Source: JAWLHA01 sp041690535
GTDB taxonomy: Bacteria; Pseudomonadota; Gammaproteobacteria; Thiohalomonadales; Thiohalomonadaceae
Length of the DNA stretch: 64,000 bases
Assembly: GCA_041690535.1 (NCBI GenBank)
Contig: JAWLHA010000007.1
Coordinates: 37,888-101,887, forward strand
Direction of reading: 5' to 3'
Shown: one piece after another, positions 30,301-38,877 of the stretch
How positions within the stretch are numbered: the first letter of the stretch is position 1
Layout of the letters: each line of letters opens with the position of its first letter
Program-made: the position numbers and the translations under genes
Notes under the pieces: generated by a model
What the model was told of the DNA's origin: nothing
Databases searched by the model: none
What the model saw: only the letters and a program-made list of their open reading frames with translations

Positions 30301-31879
30301 TGCTGGGCCGAATTCGCATGGCCAGCCAAGGCGTGAAGATGAATGCGGCAAACAGAGAGAAGATCATCGCCACCGAACCGAGGGCGGGAATCGGCTCCAT
30401 GTAGGGGCCCATCATACCGCTCACAAATCCCATGGGGAGGAGCGCCGCAATGACTGTCAACGTGGCGAGAATGGTTGGGTTGCCCACCTCGCGCACCGCA
30501 TCCACGGCGGTTTCGGTGCTCATCTCCCCCTTGTGAAGCCAGCGACGGTAGATGTTTTCGATGACCACGATCGCATCATCCACCAGGATACCGATGGAGA
30601 AGATGAGGGCGAACAGACTGACGCGGTCAATGGTATAACCGAGCACCCAAGCCGAGAAAACGGTGATGAGGATCACCACGGGGATGACGAACAGCACCAC
30701 CAGCGCAGGACGCAGGCCTAGCGTCAGCCACACCAGCACAGCCACTGCCCCCGTTGCAATGAACAGCTTGAAGATGAGTTCGTTGACCTTGTCGTTTGCC
30801 GTATTGCCGTAGTTGCGCGTGACATCCACGTGGACATTGTCGGGAATCAACCGCCCCTTGAGACTCTCCACCTTATCGATAATGGCGTTGGCCACGCTGA
30901 CCCCGTTGGCCCCCTCCTTCTTGGCAACCGCTACGGTCACGGCCGATACGGCCGTGGCCTTCTTTGCACTGGGATAGGCAGGACCGGTGTAGTAGTGAAC
31001 GATTTGGCTGGTTTCCTCCGGACCTTCCATCACTTTGGCGATGTCGCGGACATACACGGGAACTCCGTTGTGGGTGGCGACCACCAGTCGGCCGATTTCC
31101 TCCGCGCTGCGCAGGAATGCGCCGGTGTTGATGGTGAAATACTGGTCCCCGCTCTCCACGGCACCCGCCTGGAGACGGCTATTGGCGCCACGGATGGTCT
31201 GCGCCACCTGATCCAGGCTTACACCGTGACCTGAAAGGCGCTCGGGCAAGACCTCAATGCGCACCTGTTCCGAACGCCCACCGACCACAAACCCCTGTCC
31301 CGTGTTGGAGATCTGCTTCAGTTGCTGAAGAAGATCGGTGGATAGCGTACGCAAGACGCCGTCATCGACGCTCTCGGACCAGAGGGTCAACGTGACCACC
31401 GGAACATCATCGATGCCTTTTGGCTTCACCAGCGGCCTCGACACACCAGGGGGCATTTTGTCGAGGTTGGACTGGATTTTGTCGTGGACCTTGACGATGG
31501 AGGGCCCCATCTTTTCGCCCACGTCGAACTGCACCGTGACCATTGCATTGCCATGGCGGGCGATGGAGTAGACGTGTTCGACCCCGGGGATCTCGCTCAT
31601 GATCCGCTCCAGCGGATCGACGGCCAGGCTCGCCACTTCCGACGAGGAAGCCCCTGGATATTCCAGCAGGATGTCGACCATCGGCACCGAAATCTGCGGG
31701 TCTTCCTGCCGCGGGGTGAAGATCAACCCCACCACCCCCATGGCCAACATCGATATGAACAGTAGTGGTGAGAGCGGCGAATGGATGAAGGCCTTGGCCA
31801 TACGGCCGGCCAGTCCCAAAGACTCGGGCTTAGCGGACGCTCCCCCATCCCCCATCATGCGTTCATCCTTCTCATTCAT
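27356..31879 (-). CDS. RND efflux permease with ~450-residue low-complexity C-terminal tail
   Basis: 1507 aa, against roughly 1,030-1,070 for the family. Residues 1-1070 form a full RND pump of HAE-like type: PRQEDPQISVP after the first helix, an IDDAIVVIENI segment with the proton-relay acidic residues of TM4, and a second-half counterpart GIIVRNSILLVDF. The rest is a tail with one extra hydrophobic helix (VSFAAILVVGLTRLAWMVLG), then about 14 PESVAA hexapeptides and a basic K/R/S/A-rich end (KRKPSGPKSKQSGSSAAKRK). Such basic tails may bind DNA or anionic lipids. Substrate unknown. Confidence 0.85.
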   Translation of the reverse strand: MNEKDERMMGDGGASAKPESLGLAGRMAKAFIHSPLSPLLFISMLAMGVVGLIFTPRQEDPQISVPMVDILLEYPGASSSEVASLAVDPLERIMSEIPGVEHVYSIARHGNAMVTVQFDVGEKMGPSIVKVHDKIQSNLDKMPPGVSRPLVKPKGIDDVPVVTLTLWSESVDDGVLRTLSTDLLQQLKQISNTGQGFVVGGRSEQVRIEVLPERLSGHGVSLDQVAQTIRGANSRLQAGAVESGDQYFTINTGAFLRSAEEIGRLVVATHNGVPVYVRDIAKVMEGPEETSQIVHYYTGPAYPSAKKATAVSAVTVAVAKKEGANGVSVANAIIDKVESLKGRLIPDNVHVDVTRNYGNTANDKVNELIFKLFIATGAVAVLVWLTLGLRPALVVLFVIPVVILITVFSAWVLGYTIDRVSLFALIFSIGILVDDAIVVIENIYRRWLHKGEMSTETAVDAVREVGNPTILATLTVIAALLPMGFVSGMMGPYMEPIPALGSVAMIFSLFAAFIFTPWLAMRIRPSMAYLKQAEEREHHANERLERFFRRLLLPIIGNKMVGYTTLGLIVVAFFLSCSLFYTKAVTVKMLPLDNKPEFSVMVDMPEGTALPATQNLTARMAQVVQTVPEVTAIQTYTGTAAPFDFNGMVRHYYMRSEPWSGELHVQLLDKGDRDRSSHEIAVAVREMLTPLAKEAGARITVVEMPPGPPVLQAMVAEIHGPDEATRRAVAAQVTEAFEQAEGVVDVDNYMQEPYDIWRFEVDTEKAVRRGISVETINRNLSMAMGGYRLGDIKRGASLDPTYIVIQVPLEIRAQVARLSQLPIPAADGGTIPLAELGRFARVPQDPVIYHKDLRPVEFVVGEAAGRYAAPIYGMWAVEELLKNYTTPDGVALEPHYIGAPADDSRSAFEWTGEWTVTYETFRDMGAAFAVALILIYILVVWEFGNFVVPAVIMAPIPLTLIGIIPGHWLLNAEFTATSMIGFIALAGIIVRNSILLVDFSLHLVREGVDVRDAVVLACKTRTRPIVITALALVAGSSVILFDPIFQGMAISLLFGVMVSTLLTLMVIPLGCISARAVFCPAGAEGEACVQSVTNCETQQKEKADKGFGWATRMGKLVSFAAILVVGLTRLAWMVLGGVGRKLLSVLGLGRSSAGNGWTPAVAAAGGPVAPESTVGREVRPVTREAPAAPAGKSESSSVKPAVGGRTNPEAFGEAQETKPSKKAEDPSPGLGTVPDSVAAPESVAAPESVAAPESVAAPESVAAPESVAAPESVAAPESVAAPESVAAPESVAAPESVAVPESVAVPEGVTAPESVAAPESETLADDSAAIESTSSRLDGHEGEQGDQPPAQADVSNQVLGKEQETAPQVTSQDAEVTPATESIGSDPAGIPHVATASPSPQPAEELQVGAGAEAKAEEALGEGKQAHAPNKPEKKGFPKKATTGKRKPSGPKSKQSGSSAAKRKALPEKTVVTTDTDAGEGEEAKPVKKGGRRGIRLKTSLSNDSGE
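27925..28182. repeat. 18-bp tandem repeat inside the RND gene
   Basis: About fourteen in-frame copies of an 18-bp unit (GGCGCGGCCACACTCTCG on the plus strand) encoding PESVAA and close variants on the minus strand. Copies differ mainly at one or two positions, so copy number is likely to vary between strains. Confidence 0.95.
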
Positions 31880-31927
31880 GGCGTTTTTCGTCGTCCCAAT
31901 TCGTTTTGTTTTAATGTGATCGGGCTA

Positions 31928-33052
31928 TCAGCGGGATTTCATTCCCGGCGGGGGGTTGAGCAGGACCCGTTCCCCCGGGCGCACTCCGGAGAGGACGGCA
32001 ATCTTCTCGCCGGGAAGCGACTCTCCCAGGCGAACGGCGCGCAACTCTGACCGCCCATCCATGTTGAGAACGAACAACGCCGGCAGGCTTCCTCGCCTGA
32101 CAACGCTTGCTTGTGGCACAGCAGGTACTTCTGCCAGCGGTGTGCCAGGATCCGTCACCATGACTTCGGCGTACATGCCCGGCGCAGCCGGTGCCTCCTC
32201 GAGCAGGGCATATTTCACCGTCACGGTGTGGCGACCCGGGTCGGCCATCGGGAAGATGCGGGAGACGGTCACCGGGGTGAGGTGATCCTGCACATCGAGG
32301 CGCGCCATCATCTGGGCCCCTTCACGGACACCTGGCATAAGGCGGGCGGGAACCTGTACCTGAATCTCGAGAAAACGGGTGTCGGCGAATTCAATCAGTG
32401 GCTGTCCCGGCTGAACGATATCGCCAACCTCCACCAGCTTTCTGGTGATCACCCCTTCGAACGGGGCATAGCCCTGGGTATCCTTGAGCTTTGCCTCCAC
32501 CTCTTCCAGTTGTGATCGCGCCTGGGCATACGCGCTCTGCGCCTGCTCGATGCCGACACCTCGGTCGTACAGATCCGCCTGCCGCTCGACCCAATGGTTG
32601 CTCATCCCCATCATGTCACTGAAACCGCGGGTGAACATTTGGTCAAACATCATGGGCATGCCGAATCCGCCCGCCCGATTGGTGGAGTAAGGCGAGGCCA
32701 GTTCCCTGGTGTACTGCATACCCGCATTGCGCATCCGCGCCTCGGCGTTGGAGATCTCTGCCAATGCGGCGCGTCGTCTGGCAAGCAGCTCGTCGTCATT
32801 GAGCGCCACCAACAACGTATCGGCCGAGAAACTATCCCCTTCCATACCTGCGAGAAACTCAACCCTGCCTGGAAGTTGCGCTGCGATACTCACCTGCCTC
32901 GCAGGAACGACCGTCCCGCCGAGCACGATGTGGCTCTGCTGCCGTACCAATTCGACGACGGCAAAAGCTCCAACTCCTTCCGGTGGTGCACTGTGTGCTA
33001 CGGCGGCGAAACCCAGCAAGCCGGCCAGTGCGAGCGTCAATCGTGATACCAT
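31928..33052 (-). CDS. RND membrane fusion (periplasmic adaptor) protein
   Basis: 374 aa. Signal peptide MVSRLTLALAGLLGFAAVAHS; the lipoyl-like half motifs VVPARQVSIAAQLPGRVEFL and APFEGVITRKLVEVGDIVQP flank a helical hairpin (ALAEISNAEARMRNAG, GIEQAQSAYAQARSQLEEVE). It links the inner-membrane permease encoded 48 bp downstream to an outer-membrane channel. No tolC-like gene is in the window. The hairpin contains an unusual Met/Phe-rich loop (GFGMPMMFDQMFTRGF), reminiscent of metal-binding adaptors. Confidence 0.88.
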   Translation of the reverse strand: MVSRLTLALAGLLGFAAVAHSAPPEGVGAFAVVELVRQQSHIVLGGTVVPARQVSIAAQLPGRVEFLAGMEGDSFSADTLLVALNDDELLARRRAALAEISNAEARMRNAGMQYTRELASPYSTNRAGGFGMPMMFDQMFTRGFSDMMGMSNHWVERQADLYDRGVGIEQAQSAYAQARSQLEEVEAKLKDTQGYAPFEGVITRKLVEVGDIVQPGQPLIEFADTRFLEIQVQVPARLMPGVREGAQMMARLDVQDHLTPVTVSRIFPMADPGRHTVTVKYALLEEAPAAPGMYAEVMVTDPGTPLAEVPAVPQASVVRRGSLPALFVLNMDGRSELRAVRLGESLPGEKIAVLSGVRPGERVLLNPPPGMKSR

Positions 33053-33145
33053 GGGCTTGCGCTCCCCTGCGGTTTTTAGTTTTGAAAATCCGTATATGTT
33101 TCTGCTCTGCTAACAAAAAATAGTTGACGATGGGAATTTTGCAAA

Positions 33146-33158
33146 TTTGACAAACATC
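33146..33158 (+). promoter_or_regulatory. TTTGACAAACATC motif, shared with dsrA upstream region
   Basis: The 13-mer occurs here in the divergent intergenic region before the aminotransferase gene and again at 43366 before dsrA, on the same strand in both. It contains a consensus -35 (TTGACA); a matching -10 is not clear at either site. Confidence 0.4.
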
Positions 33159-33293
33159 GCCCACTGACATCCAAGCGCTTGTTTGGAAATGGATTCTTGC
33201 CTGCAAGCCCGATTCATTGAGGTCAGAAAATAAATTTTTCCAGGCCCCCGGCCCCGGTGACACCTTTCAGCCAGCCGTACAGGAGTGTGAACA

Positions 33294-34442
33294 ATGGATC
33301 TCAGCTGGGAATTCGAGCAGGCGGATGAGCTCATCCATCTCAACCACGCGGCCGTCTCGCCCTGGCCCCGTCGCACCGCCGAGGCGGTCTGCCACTTCGC
33401 CGAGGAGAACCGCCGACAGGGTTCGCTGAACTACCCCCACTGGCTGGTGCTCGAGGATGAGCTTCGCAGGCGGCTGGCTCAGCTGGTCAACGCCCCCTCC
33501 CCCGACGACATCGCGCTGGTGAAGAACACCTCGGAGGCATTGTCATTCGTCGCCTATGGACTGGATTGGCAAGCAGGGGACAACGTGGTGATCTCCGACG
33601 AGGAATTCCCCTCCAACCGCATCGTGTGGGAATCGCTAGCAGATCTGGGAGTGGAGGTTCGCCGAGTCCCGCTTCGCACCGAGGTCCCACCGGAGAGCGC
33701 ACTCATGGCCTCGGCTGACGAGCGCACCCGAGTGCTCTCGGTCAGTTCGGTCCAGTTCGGCAGCGGGCTGCGTCTCTATCTGGCCGCCCTGGGCGCATTC
33801 TGTCGGGCCAACAACATTCTGTTCTGTGTGGACGCGATACAGAGCGTGGGCGCCGAACGGATCGATGTCGAAGCCATTCAGGCAGACTTTTTGGCTGCGG
33901 ACGGACATAAGTGGATGATGGGTCCGGAAGGACTCGGGCTCTTCTACTGCCGCCCCGACGTGCGTGAACGACTGCGACTGCGGGAATTCGGATGGCATAT
34001 GGTGGAGCATCCCGGGGAATTCGACCGCACCGCTTGGCAGCCCGCAGCCAGCGCCAGACGGTTTGAATGCGGCAGCCCCAACATGCTGGCGGCCTTCGCC
34101 CTGCACGCAAGCACGGGGCTGTTGCTCGAACTCGGCATGGACAAGGTCGAGCAGATGGTGCAAGAGAACAGTCGATACCTGATGTCGGCGTTGGCCCAAA
34201 GGCCGGGGATCGGGGTGGTCACCCCCCGGGAGCCGGGGCGCTTCGGCGGGATCGTCACCTTTCGGCATTGCCACCAGGACAATGGCGCGATCTTCGAACG
34301 CCTCACCCGAGCAGGGGTGTTCTGCGCGCGCCGAGGGGGCGGGATCCGCTTCTCACCGCACTTCTACACCCCGCGGGCCAAGCTCGACCGCGCCCTGGAA
34401 CTGCTGGGGCACACGGTTGCGGCTCTCGACTCGGCTGAATAG
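33294..34442 (+). CDS. Class V aminotransferase (cysteine desulfurase-like)
   Basis: 382 aa. The PLP lysine is in AADGHKWMMGPEG at about residue 206; HLNHAAVSPWP and DEEFPSNRIVW are typical of the fold. A cysteine in VFCARRGGGIRFSPHFY sits where SufS-type desulfurases carry the catalytic Cys, though the flanking pattern is that of general class V enzymes. It could supply sulfur or act on another amino acid; no Fe-S cluster genes are adjacent. ATG follows CAGGAGTGTGAACA. Confidence 0.8.
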   Translation: MDLSWEFEQADELIHLNHAAVSPWPRRTAEAVCHFAEENRRQGSLNYPHWLVLEDELRRRLAQLVNAPSPDDIALVKNTSEALSFVAYGLDWQAGDNVVISDEEFPSNRIVWESLADLGVEVRRVPLRTEVPPESALMASADERTRVLSVSSVQFGSGLRLYLAALGAFCRANNILFCVDAIQSVGAERIDVEAIQADFLAADGHKWMMGPEGLGLFYCRPDVRERLRLREFGWHMVEHPGEFDRTAWQPAASARRFECGSPNMLAAFALHASTGLLLELGMDKVEQMVQENSRYLMSALAQRPGIGVVTPREPGRFGGIVTFRHCHQDNGAIFERLTRAGVFCARRGGGIRFSPHFYTPRAKLDRALELLGHTVAALDSAE

Positions 34443-34623
34443 GCGCGTTAGGTGGCCCCGAGCGGCTCAAGGCTGAACGAACTCCGGCGCCCGGGTACAG
34501 TGGGGCAGCTGCCGCCCACAATTGAGCCCCTCGGAATGGGATGATAGCATTCGCAAATACCTCGCTGGCCGCGGGCCCCCCTGCGGCGTTTTGCCATCGT
34601 TCTGAGGATACCCCGCTGTCCCT

Positions 34624-35697
34624 ATGAGTAACCTGAAGAAACAGGCTGAACTCGCCCACTTGCGCCATTTGGTGCCCATTTGCGAGCTGACCCAGGAGAA
34701 CATGCAAGACCTGGCGGGCAAGACGTACCACGAGCAGTTGCCAAAGGGAAGGACTCTGTTCAAAAAGGGTGACGTGGACAACGTCTCCTACTACGTACTC
34801 TCGGGGGAGGTGACCCTGCTGACAGAGGGCGGCGAGAAGACCATCGTCGGCGGCACCGCCGCTTCGCGGTTTCCGCTGGACCACCAGCGTCCCCACCAGG
34901 CCACCGCACTGGCCAAGAGCGATCTTACATTCGTTCGCATCAACAACGACCTGTTGGACATTCTGCTCACCTGGGACCAGAACGCCGGCTACAAGGTTTC
35001 CGAGATTAGTGCTCAGGAGGAGCAGGTAGACGATAACGACTGGATGACCAACATGCTCCGCTCGGAGCTCTTCCACCGTATCCCGCCCGGCAATATACAG
35101 GCGGTGTTCATGCGCATGGAGCCGGTCCCCTACCGCGCCGGCGAGGTGGTGATCCGCCAGGGAGAGGAAGGCGACTACTACTACTACATCAAACAGGGGC
35201 GGTGTCTGGTTACCCGCTCTTCCGCCAAGACGGGCAAGGAGATCAAACTTGCAGAGCTCGAGGCCGGGGCCAGCTTCGGGGAAGAGGCGCTGATCGCGAA
35301 CACCAGGCGCAATGCCAACGTGACCATGCTCACCGATGGAGTGCTGATGCGTCTGGGCAAGAAGGATTTCGACGAACTCCTGAAGGCCCCGATTCTTCAC
35401 GTGGTGGATTACGAACAGGCACTGGGCATGGTGGAGCGCGGCGCCGTGTGGCTGGACGTAAGGCTCGAAAGCGAGTACAAAAACCGTCACATACCCGAAA
35501 GTATCAACATTCCCCTCTACCTGCTCCGTTTCAAGGTTGGCGGTCTGGACAAGAGCAGGAAGTTCGTTGTGTATTGCGACACGGGCCGACGCAGCGCATC
35601 AGCCGCCTACCTCCTCAACGAGCGGGGCTTCGATGCCTATGTGCTCAAGGGGGGCATGGTCAATCAAAAAGAGCTCACCACCACATCCCAGGCCTGA
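34624..35697 (+). CDS. cNMP-binding (two domains) and rhodanese fusion protein
   Basis: 357 aa. The first cyclic-nucleotide-binding fold spans about 15-120 (GRTLFKKGDVDNVSYYVLSG), the second about 140-250 (GEVVIRQGEEGDYYYYIKQG, GASFGEEALI). The C-terminal 100 residues form a rhodanese domain with active-site loop CDTGRRSAS. No helix-turn-helix is present, so it is not a transcription factor. The combination suggests a sulfur-transfer activity gated by a nucleotide. It follows the aminotransferase on the same strand after 180 bp. Confidence 0.87.
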   Translation: MSNLKKQAELAHLRHLVPICELTQENMQDLAGKTYHEQLPKGRTLFKKGDVDNVSYYVLSGEVTLLTEGGEKTIVGGTAASRFPLDHQRPHQATALAKSDLTFVRINNDLLDILLTWDQNAGYKVSEISAQEEQVDDNDWMTNMLRSELFHRIPPGNIQAVFMRMEPVPYRAGEVVIRQGEEGDYYYYIKQGRCLVTRSSAKTGKEIKLAELEAGASFGEEALIANTRRNANVTMLTDGVLMRLGKKDFDELLKAPILHVVDYEQALGMVERGAVWLDVRLESEYKNRHIPESINIPLYLLRFKVGGLDKSRKFVVYCDTGRRSASAAYLLNERGFDAYVLKGGMVNQKELTTTSQA

Positions 35698-35971
35698 AGC
35701 CGGATTGCCTCTCGCTTCGCCAACCCGTCCCAAGTCCGACGAACTGCCTACCTGCACAGGTTCCAGCAAATCGGACGCCCCCGCGGTCAGTCGCCTGCGC
35801 GCCCGCAATTAGCCAAGGCGTCAATGGAAGACGCCGGCCCCCACTTCTCGCCAGACCTCCTGCTGTGAGCGTCAAACTGCCTTCAGTGGCATGGGCCAGA
35901 GGAGCTGCAGGGACCCTCGCCCATGGGCGGCTCATAGCATGTCCCGGAAAGAGGGGCCCGTGCGGGCTCCA
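35698..35971. other. Intergenic region without a supported gene
   Basis: Convergent gap between the rhodanese fusion gene and tatD. No clear terminator, repeat or small gene is seen. Confidence 0.4.
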
Positions 35972-36748
35972 TCAGCCTGGAAGCTTGAACAGCCGGCGGA
36001 AGTTGTCCGAGGTTTGTGCCGCCAGCACCTCGTAATCCACGCCCCGCAGTTCGGCGAGGAACTCCGCGACATGGCGCACGTAGGCGGGCTGATTGGGCTT
36101 GCCTCGATGAGGAACGGGGGCAAGGTAAGGCGCATCGGTTTCCACCAGCAGCCGATCGGCGGGAACCTGTAGCGCCACCTGCCGCAAAGGCTCTGCATTG
36201 CCAAAGGTCACAATCCCTGAAAAGGAGATGTAAAACCCCATCTCCATGGCCCGCTCGGCGGTAGGCCAATCCTCCACAAAGCAGTGCATGATCCCGCCGA
36301 CCTCCTGCGCCCCCTCCCCCTCCAGAATGCGCAACGTATCCTCCCGCGCTTCCCGGGAGTGGACGATGAGGGGTTTGCCGAGGGTCCGCGCGGCGCGGAT
36401 GTGACGCCGAAACCGCTCCTGCTGCCAGCCGAGATCACCCGTGCTGCGGAAGTAATCGAGCCCGGTCTCCCCGATGCCGAGCACCTTGGGATCCAGAGCC
36501 AGCTCCACCAGCTCTTCCAGCGAAGGTTCCGCCGAGGTTGTTTCGTTGGGGTGCACCCCCACCGTGGCGTAGACGTGATCGTACTGGTGCGCCAGGGCGA
36601 CCACCTTCCGGACGTTGTTCATATCAATGCTGACACACAGCATCTGGCCGACACCCGCTGCCCGAGCCTGGTCGAAGACTCCCTCCAGGCGGCCGCCAAA
36701 GGGCTTCAGGTCCAAACGGTCCAGGTGACAATGAGAATCGATAAGCAT
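35972..36748 (-). CDS. TatD-family metal-dependent hydrolase/DNase
   Basis: 258 aa. Metal ligands: H-x-H in MLIDSHCHLD, E in GIGETGLDYF, H in PLIVHSREA, H in GIMHCFVED and D in LVETDAPYLAP. The gene order pilZ-like, holB, tmk upstream matches ycfH in many gammaproteobacteria, where it is the last gene of the tmk-holB group. Confidence 0.92.
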   Translation of the reverse strand: MLIDSHCHLDRLDLKPFGGRLEGVFDQARAAGVGQMLCVSIDMNNVRKVVALAHQYDHVYATVGVHPNETTSAEPSLEELVELALDPKVLGIGETGLDYFRSTGDLGWQQERFRRHIRAARTLGKPLIVHSREAREDTLRILEGEGAQEVGGIMHCFVEDWPTAERAMEMGFYISFSGIVTFGNAEPLRQVALQVPADRLLVETDAPYLAPVPHRGKPNQPAYVRHVAEFLAELRGVDYEVLAAQTSDNFRRLFKLPG

Positions 36749-36801
36749 GAGAAAAGAGTTGCAAGGCCCGATCCAGTCGGGCCTTAAGCGGAAACGTGTG
36801 G

Positions 36802-37155
36802 TTACATGGTGTGGGTCTGGCGGTCGGACTTCAATGCACCGGCCAAATAGGTCTCGATTTTGCCCCGGGCATTCCCACCATCCTGCTCACTGAATTGGAC
36901 ACCGATGCCTGCGGCCCGGTTGCCCTGTGCGCCTCTGGGGGTAATCCAGACGATCTTGCCGGCCACCGGAATCTTCTCAGTCTCCTCCATGAGCGTCAGC
37001 AGCATGAACACTTCGTCGCCCAGCTGGTACTCCTTGCTGGTGGGGATGAACAGCCCGCCATTCTTCACGAACGGCATATAGGCGGCGTAGAGCGCACTCT
37101 TGTCCTTGATGGTCAGAGAGAGGATGCCCTGTCTGGGAGCCGGTTTGTTTTCCAT
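36802..37155 (-). CDS. PilZ-domain protein
   Basis: 117 aa. The pattern GILSLTIKDKSALYAAYMPF, GGLFIPTSKEYQLGDEVFML and GKIVWITPRGAQGNRAAGIG matches the PilZ protein of type IV pili, encoded next to holB in pseudomonads. That subfamily often lacks the RxxxR needed for cyclic-di-GMP, and no such motif is seen here. It starts four bases from the holB stop. Confidence 0.88.
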   Translation of the reverse strand: MENKPAPRQGILSLTIKDKSALYAAYMPFVKNGGLFIPTSKEYQLGDEVFMLLTLMEETEKIPVAGKIVWITPRGAQGNRAAGIGVQFSEQDGGNARGKIETYLAGALKSDRQTHTM

Positions 37156-37158
37156 AGA

Positions 37159-38160
37159 TTACCGATTCGTTTGACCCTTTGTCCGGGCATTGACCGTCAG
37201 TTGCGCCCACGCGAACAGGATATCCTCGAGCAATAACTGGGCGTTGATTTGGCCCCGGATGAGGCGCAGGCCGGTTTGCACTTTATCCAACAGCTTAAGT
37301 AGCCCCGTCAAGTCTACCCCCTGCGCCGCCGCTTGCAAATGCCCAAATGCCTCTGTTGCAGGCCCTCCTGCCTTGTTTCGGGCCAGCGCAGAGAGACCAA
37401 GATAGAGCAGGCGCAACGGCTCTTCCGGCTCCTTGGCCCAGCGCTCGGCCACTTTCAGCGGGGATGCCGTCCTTTCAGCAACCGCCCCCAACTCCTCATC
37501 CACCGTCCTGTGCGCCTCCAGCCGCCCCTGCTCCACCAGTGCCCGGGCCGCCAGCGGAGCCCCTCCAGTCAGTTCCAACAACCAGGAGGGGTCATGATCG
37601 CCAGTGATATGCTCGGCAAGCCAAGGCGCGGCGACGGCCGCCGACACGGGCCGGAATGCCAACTGCTGGCAGCGGCTGCGGATGGTGGGCAGCAGCGAAA
37701 GGGGGCGATCGGTACACAGCAGGAGCACGGTTCCCTCGGTCGGCTCCTCCAGGGTCTTCAGCAGGGCGTTCGCAGCATTGACATTCATGCTCTCCGCCGG
37801 CCAGAGCACCACGACCTTTCGCATGCCATACTGCCCCCGGAGCCCCTGAAACGCAGAGATCCCGCGCACTTGCTCCACGGTAATCGACTTCCCCTCCTCT
37901 GCCGGCTGCACCAACAGACAGTCGGGATGGCTGCCCGCCCCGAACAGGGTGCAGCCCCGGCATTGGCCACACGGCGTTCCATCCGCAGTGGGTGTCTCGC
38001 ACAACAGAAATTGGGCGAACAGCTGCGCGAAATGCCGCTTGCCCACCCCGGAAAGGCCGGACAACAGCAGCGCGTGCGGCAACCGCCCCTCCTTTGCCCG
38101 TGCTGTGAGACCATCCCACAGAGCCAACTGCCAGGGAAATGGTCGGAGAGAGTCGCTCAA
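37159..38160 (-). CDS. holB: DNA polymerase III delta' subunit
   Basis: 333 aa. AAA+ clamp-loader features: SGLSGVGKRHFAQ in place of Walker A, the zinc finger CGQCRGCTLFGAGSHPDC, Walker B-like VVLWPAESMN, and a sensor region TDRPLSLLPTIRSRCQ with SRC motif. Overlaps or abuts tmk, as in the usual tmk-holB order. Confidence 0.93.
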   Translation of the reverse strand: MSDSLRPFPWQLALWDGLTARAKEGRLPHALLLSGLSGVGKRHFAQLFAQFLLCETPTADGTPCGQCRGCTLFGAGSHPDCLLVQPAEEGKSITVEQVRGISAFQGLRGQYGMRKVVVLWPAESMNVNAANALLKTLEEPTEGTVLLLCTDRPLSLLPTIRSRCQQLAFRPVSAAVAAPWLAEHITGDHDPSWLLELTGGAPLAARALVEQGRLEAHRTVDEELGAVAERTASPLKVAERWAKEPEEPLRLLYLGLSALARNKAGGPATEAFGHLQAAAQGVDLTGLLKLLDKVQTGLRLIRGQINAQLLLEDILFAWAQLTVNARTKGQTNR

Positions 38161-38161
38161 T

Positions 38162-38791
38162 TCAAAACCCCTCGGTTAGATAAGGGTCCAACACCGCGTC
38201 GATCTGCCGCTGGACATCCGCCAAGGGCCGAGAAGCATCGATGATGCGGAAGCGTTCGGGCTCGGAGTCGGCAAGCTGCAGATAGGCGGCCCGAACCCGT
38301 TCGAAAAAGGCAACGTGCTCCCGCTCGAAACGGTCCGGTTCACCCCGCGCACCGGCGCGGGCCAACCCCTGCTCCACGGGAATGTCGAGAAGGATGGTCA
38401 GGTCGGGCCTTAGGTCCCCCTGTACCCACGCTTCCAGCACGCGAATGCGTGCATCCGAGATCCCCCGCCCGCCGCCCTGATAGGCGTAGGTTGCATCGGT
38501 AAACCGGTCGCATAGAACCCACTGCCCCGCCTCCAGCGCAGGGGAAATCAGCTCCGAGATGTTTTGCGCCCGCGCCGCAAACATCAACAGCAGCTCGGTG
38601 TCGCTTGCCATGCTCGTCTGGCGATGGTCCAGCAGCAGCCCCCGTACCGCTTCCCCAAGAGGCGTTCCTCCCGGTTCCCGGGACAACACCAGAGGCTTGC
38701 CTGCGGCCTCGATTTTGCTGCGGATATATGCCAGATTAGTGCTCTTGCCACCGCCTTCGATGCCTTCGAGCGTGATGAAGCGGCCTCGCAT
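38162..38791 (-). CDS. tmk: Thymidylate kinase
   Basis: 209 aa from ATG at 38791 (MRGRFITLEGIEGGGKST); an upstream frame extension is not family-like. P-loop EGIEGGGKST, the DRF motif in LCDRFTDATYAYQGGGRG, and SREPGGTPLGE are all family signatures. It phosphorylates dTMP to dTDP. Confidence 0.95.
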   Translation of the reverse strand: MRGRFITLEGIEGGGKSTNLAYIRSKIEAAGKPLVLSREPGGTPLGEAVRGLLLDHRQTSMASDTELLLMFAARAQNISELISPALEAGQWVLCDRFTDATYAYQGGGRGISDARIRVLEAWVQGDLRPDLTILLDIPVEQGLARAGARGEPDRFEREHVAFFERVRAAYLQLADSEPERFRIIDASRPLADVQRQIDAVLDPYLTEGF

Positions 38792-38877
38792 GTGACTGCC
38801 CGTTCCTTTTAAAACGGGAATCGTACCGACCCATCGACAACCAGGCAAACCCAATAATGCCAAGCGAACTCTGACGT

